16,265 bases of DNA from Thalassiosira profunda (lineage: Eukaryota > Bacillariophyta > Thalassiosirophyceae > Thalassiosirales > Thalassiosiraceae). The DNA lies in assembly GCA_036939355.1 (NCBI GenBank), contig JALLAP010000294.1, forward strand, positions 1-16,265. The letters run 5' to 3'. Under the pieces are notes generated by a model. It was not told the origin of the DNA, ran no database searches, and saw nothing but the letters and a program-made list of their open reading frames with translations. Of the stretch, positions 13,377 to 16,265 are shown piece by piece; positions within the stretch are counted from its first letter, which is position 1; each line of letters begins with the position of its first letter. The position numbers and the translations under genes were made by a program.

Positions 13377-14967
13377 ATGGCGCTTATCGGGATCGCCGCA
13401 CGGCAAGCCTCGCGGGCAGTGCCCCGGGTGGCCTCCAGGTCAGTTTGTCGCGGGGCGTCGCGTTGGTTGGATCAGCGGCGGCGGAGGAAAGGTCGACCCG
13501 AGCCCCGGGAGGAAGTGCCGATGAAAAATTTGGGCGGCCTCGTAGCTGCTGGCCAGGGGAGGCTGCTCCTCTGCCTTGTGGCGTCCGAGCAGCCCGTCGC
13601 AACCCCAGGGGGGCGGTAACTTTTGGGCGTGCAGCCCGGCCGAGTAGTGAGGGGCTGGCTTCGGATGAGCGGTGGCGTTCACCTCATAATATTTTGGGGA
13701 GAGGGCCTGTTCATCTCCATCCTCTTCGATAGAGGGGGGAAGAGGAGCGGCAGGCAGCAGACACTCTTTGCATCTCTGCCAGTAGCTCGCCCTCCAGGCC
13801 CATCATATCTACTCGGATGCTCTGAGCGATATTTGTGCATATGTTGTTGACTTGGTTGGGCCCTCCGTCCTCATCTGCTCTTATCTGGATACTCTCTGCC
13901 TTACCTTCGTCTCACCTACANGACTTGGTTGGGCCCTCCGTCCTCATCTGCTCTTATCTGGATACTCTCTGCCTTACCTTCGTCTCACCTACAAATTGTT
14001 CCTTTATCTCTTGAATGCAGGGCCGTTATTGCCCGTGGCATGGCTACGGAAAAGCAGAGTGAGTTGCTTCACATCCCCTTGTGAAGATGTGCCAGCTGTT
14101 GTCCCCGGTCAGCTAACCCGCTTCACCCCACCTACAGTTTGGAACCAAATCCAATCTACCAAAAACATCCAGAAGATCACCTCTTCGATGAAGATGGTTT
14201 CCGCCGCCAAGCTCAAGGGTGACGAGGCGCGCCGCATGACCGCCATCGCCTTCAACACGTGGGCCGAGGCCCTCAACGGCGCGCCCAAGATGGTGGAGGA
14301 CGCCACCTTCGAGGAGCTCCCCCAGAAGGTCCTCATCGTTCCCGTCTCCTCCGACAAGGGATTGTGCGGCGGAGTCAACTCCTTCATCACCAAGGGCGTC
14401 AAATCTTGCGTCAAGGCCCTCGCCGACCAGGGCAAGGAGGCCGACATCGCCGTCATCGGGGACAAGGGGCGCGGCCAGCTCCGCCGCGTCTACGGCGACG
14501 AGATCAAGCTCAGCTTGACCGAGCTCGAATCGCCCGGGAACTTCACCCTCGCGGGGGCCATCGCCAGCGAGCTCATCGCCGCCGGGGCCGCCGACTACGA
14601 CGCCGTCGTCATCATGTTCAACGCCTTCCAGAACGCGGCGACGTACCACCAAATGTACAAGGTCGTGAAGCCGTTTTCGGGGGAGGGCGACGAGGAGCCG
14701 CTGCTGGCGTACGAGTTCGAGCCGGATACGAAGTCGGAGGTGCTGGTGGACCTGCAGGAGTACCTGCTCACGTCGGAGATTTACCACTCGCTGATGGACG
14801 GGGCCGCGGCCGAGCAGGGGTCGCGGATGACGGCCATGGAGAACGCGTCGAAGAATGCCGGGGAGATGATCGAGTCGCTGACCCTCCAATATAACCGTGC
14901 CCGTCAGGCCCGGATTACCACCGAGCTTATCGAGATTATTTCGGGAGCGTCTGCCCTTGAGGATTAA
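13377..14967 (+). CDS. ATP5F1C: Mitochondrial F1Fo-ATP synthase gamma subunit, three exons (13377-13438, 14021-14058, 14138-14967), 309 aa
   Basis: Gamma is the rotor shaft of F1 and couples proton flow to ATP synthesis in the mitochondrial matrix. The exons join to 930 bases, exactly 310 codons with the TAA. Exon 1 starts at the first ATG and encodes MALIGIAARQASRAVPRVAS, a basic amphipathic mitochondrial presequence. Exon 2 adds AVIARGMATEKQ. Exon 3 begins within the Ile codon of IWNQIQSTKNIQKITSSMK. Family hallmarks are SMKMVSAAKLKG near the N-terminus, SSDKGLCGGVNSF in the middle and the C-terminal NASKNAGEMIESL and ELIEIISGASALED. The absence of a signal peptide and of the redox-regulatory cysteine insert of plastid gamma supports the mitochondrial form. 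All intron borders are GT-AG. Intron 1 contains an assembly gap that does not touch the coding sequence. Confidence 0.95.
13439..14020 (+). other. Intron 1 of the ATP synthase gamma gene (apparent length 582 nt)
   Basis: The donor is CCAG|GTCAGT and the acceptor TGCAG|GG, splitting an Arg codon in phase 2. Open frames inside are not needed by the family alignment. The length is inflated by a 72-base sequence present on both sides of the N at 13921, so the real intron is probably about 509 bases. Confidence 0.85.
13849..13993. repeat. 72-bp direct repeat flanking an N: probable unmerged contig overlap
   Basis: 13849-13920 and 13922-13993 appear identical base for base, with the single N at 13921 exactly between them. 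This is what results when two contigs with overlapping ends are placed side by side. A real tandem duplication is less likely, because both copies end precisely at the N. Confidence 0.85.
14059..14137 (+). other. Intron 2 of the ATP synthase gamma gene (79 nt)
   Basis: The donor is GTGAGT at 14059 and the acceptor is CCTACAG ending at 14137. Removing it restores the Ile-Trp-Asn-Gln reading expected for the family and keeps the frame. Confidence 0.9.
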
Positions 14968-15345
14968 AGAAGATGGGGGAAATTGGAGTGTCCGGGGAAT
15001 CTCGGAGTTGGAACTGATGTGATCCGTGACGAAGGCTAGAGGGGAATGAAGTTCATTGCTGCTAGCCAGGTTGAGGTTTGCGCATAGAGGGGGAATTCAG
15101 AGTGATTGTAACATAGTAGAACCCCTCATTGAATGTGAAGTTGGGCTTTGACGTCCGAAGAGAGTCCTTCAAGAGCCTTGCTCGAGGAGTAAAGTCGTAC
15201 GCAGTATCGTACCATACGTAGGCAGGTGCATATCGCTCTGTGTGTTGCCTGTTGCCTGTTGCACTTTCAACTTTCAACTTTGCAACCACTGGAACAGTAC
15301 AGGACACCTCAACTCACCCTCACCCTCGACGCCTACCCATCAAAG
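14968..15345. other. Intergenic region between ATP synthase gamma and the zinc-finger gene
   Basis: These 378 bases should hold the 3' UTR of the left gene and the promoter and 5' UTR of the right one. They contain short tandem repeats at 15244-15286 (GTTGCCT units, then CTTTCAA units) and two TCGTAC copies near 15196 and 15208. No canonical AATAAA is seen near the ATP synthase stop. No gene is supported. Confidence 0.4.
15244..15286 (+). repeat. Short heptamer tandem repeats in the 5' region of the zinc-finger gene
   Basis: GTTGCCT occurs twice plus a variant, followed directly by CTTTCAA twice plus a variant. The tract ends 59 bases before the ATG at 15346. It is probably simple-sequence variation in the 5' UTR. 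Confidence 0.6.
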
Positions 15346-16265
15346 ATGGCCAAGAAGGGCAAGAAGAAGAGGTCGGGTGGCGGCCGCGGGGGCGGGCGGG
15401 GGGCTGCTGTGGAAGCGCCGGCCCCTTTGTTCGCCAACGCCCCGGGCTCCCCCCCTGAACTCACGGCACGTGGCAACCCGACCCTGCCACATTCCATCAG
15501 CCTCGAGAGCAACCTCGGCGTCCCGTGTTGGACGCTCGACGAGCTGCCGTGCGGACAAAAGACGGGCTGGCCCAACTGTCACGTCTGCGGCAAGCCCAAC
15601 TCGTCCAAGTTCTGCCAGCGTTGCGTGGATTGGGGTGAGTAGCTGATGGTCTGATGATTAGTTGCAGTAAAAAGTGTCATCCGTGCACTCACCTAATATT
15701 GTGGTACGCTGCCGTCCACAGGCTTGCCATTGGAGATAACGTGTTCTCCCGAGTGTGCCAATAATGACTACGAAGGGCACGTAAAAAGGCTGCACGAGCC
15801 GGAGGGAGAGTGGGCCGCGGCCAAGGGCGCCGTGATGAGAAAGGCCCGGATGGGTGGAGACGGGATGGGCCCGATGGCTATATATCAGAATATCTTTGCG
15901 ATGATTGAAGAAAACTACCCACACCCCCGTGACCGTAACAACGAGAGGCAGAGAATGGGAAAGCAGGGCAAACAGTGGGTGCGCGACGCCAAGGAATTCG
16001 AGGATCGGCTTGCCGAGTTTGGGGAGAGTAGCGGCGAGGAAGACAGCGACGGCAACTTGATCATCGAGACTTCTCAATACACCAAATCTGACGGAGGTGA
16101 GGACAGCGGGGAAGAGGAGAATGGAGACGGAGACGATGGAAAGATCTTTGCCAAGCCAGTGGAGCTAACCGCTTCCGAGTATGATGCTCTTGGCGCCCGA
16201 GTGGAGGACATCCAAGAAGATGCAATGGACGTGATTCTGTCCCACCTCGCCCTCACCGAACTGGA
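15346..16265 (+). CDS. MYND-like zinc-finger protein, 5' part (exon 1 15346-15634, exon 2 from 15722, continues past the window)
   Basis: The ATG at 15346 opens a basic leader (MAKKGKKKRSGGGRGGG). A zinc-binding module follows: C78-x2-C81-x8-C90-x2-C93, then C104-x3-C108-x7-H116-x4-H121, a MYND-like order with His in place of the last Cys. The first exon runs into TGG G|GTGAGT, and splicing to CACAG|GC at 15722 restores WGLPLEIT, which brings the second half of the finger into frame. This frame then stays open to 16265. After the finger come a helical segment (about 125-190), a strongly acidic stretch (SSGEEDSDGN, then GGEDSGEEENGDGDDG) and an ordered-looking C-terminal part still open at the edge. 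The specific family is not recognised. A nuclear or ribosome-assembly role would be a guess from the basic leader and acidic tract. Confidence 0.75.
15635..15721 (+). other. 87-nt intron in the zinc-finger gene
   Basis: The donor is GTGAGT and the acceptor is TCCACAG. Reading through would hit a stop within a few codons, while splicing leaves the frame open to the window end and completes the finger. Confidence 0.85.

Noticed and set aside
14113..14889. 258-codon minus-strand frame across ATP synthase gamma
   Set aside because: It is an antisense shadow of a confidently identified conserved gene with high GC3.
13852..14967. Single continuous frame running into ATP synthase gamma from inside intron 1
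   Set aside because: It passes through the N and the duplicated 72 bases. The spliced model gives a proper presequence and the correct family N-terminus instead.
1968..15213. TCGTAC hexamer in several upstream regions (near 1968, 5571, 13355, 15196, 15208)
   Set aside because: A hexamer is expected about eight times by chance in both strands of 16 kb, and it also occurs inside coding regions, so no promoter element is claimed.
1..16265. CRISPR array, tRNA or rRNA genes, transposase or integrase genes
   Set aside because: No regularly spaced short identical repeats, no cloverleaf or rRNA-like segment and no recognisable transposase or integrase motif were seen on reading both strands; a covariance-model scan was not possible here.

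Overview
The window looks like nuclear DNA of a centric diatom, most likely a Thalassiosira-type species. This is an inference. It rests on a MYND + RING-like + Sel1 protein of the kind expanded in Thalassiosira, a protein with a signal peptide and a Phe-led ASAFAP-like cleavage site (bipartite plastid import through a red-lineage complex plastid), a mitochondrial ATP synthase gamma gene with spliceosomal GT-AG introns, short intergenic distances and frequent single-exon genes. Two single N positions (3432 and 13921) mark joins in a draft assembly. Both disturb the annotation around them.

Layout. 251-1375 (+) is a stand-alone formiminotransferase-like protein, facing a very close convergent 98-residue membrane protein (1425-1721, -) that resembles MICOS MIC12/MIC13. 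2297-3430 (-) is the C-terminal part of a second copy of the nuclease gene found further right; its 5' part is cut off at the N at 3432. Right of that N, 3434-3541 (+) looks like the 3' tail of an unrelated gene, so two truncated genes meet at the join. Then come an LRR protein (3695-5434, -), a divergent promoter region, the MYND/RING-like/Sel1 protein (5865-6746, +), and a convergent plastid-targeted membrane protein (6769-8814, -) with only 22 bases between the two stop codons. 9171-12281 (-) is a 1036-residue XPG/FEN1-type nuclease with a repeat region and a C-terminal linker-histone-like domain. After a GC-rich 1.1-kb spacer come the three-exon mitochondrial ATP synthase gamma gene (13377-14967, +) and a MYND-like zinc-finger gene (15346 to beyond the window edge, +) with one visible intron.

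The genes are a typical eukaryotic mix (folate-related, mitochondrial, plastid, signalling and DNA metabolism) with no operon logic. The most unusual content is the pair of XPG-family relatives. Both share a conserved block and 56-61-residue helical repeats. The complete copy has four repeats and ends in a histone H1/H5-like winged helix; the other has two repeats and ends in a C2HC zinc finger. The second most unusual feature is the regularly spaced YLDSL-type motif array in the plastid protein.
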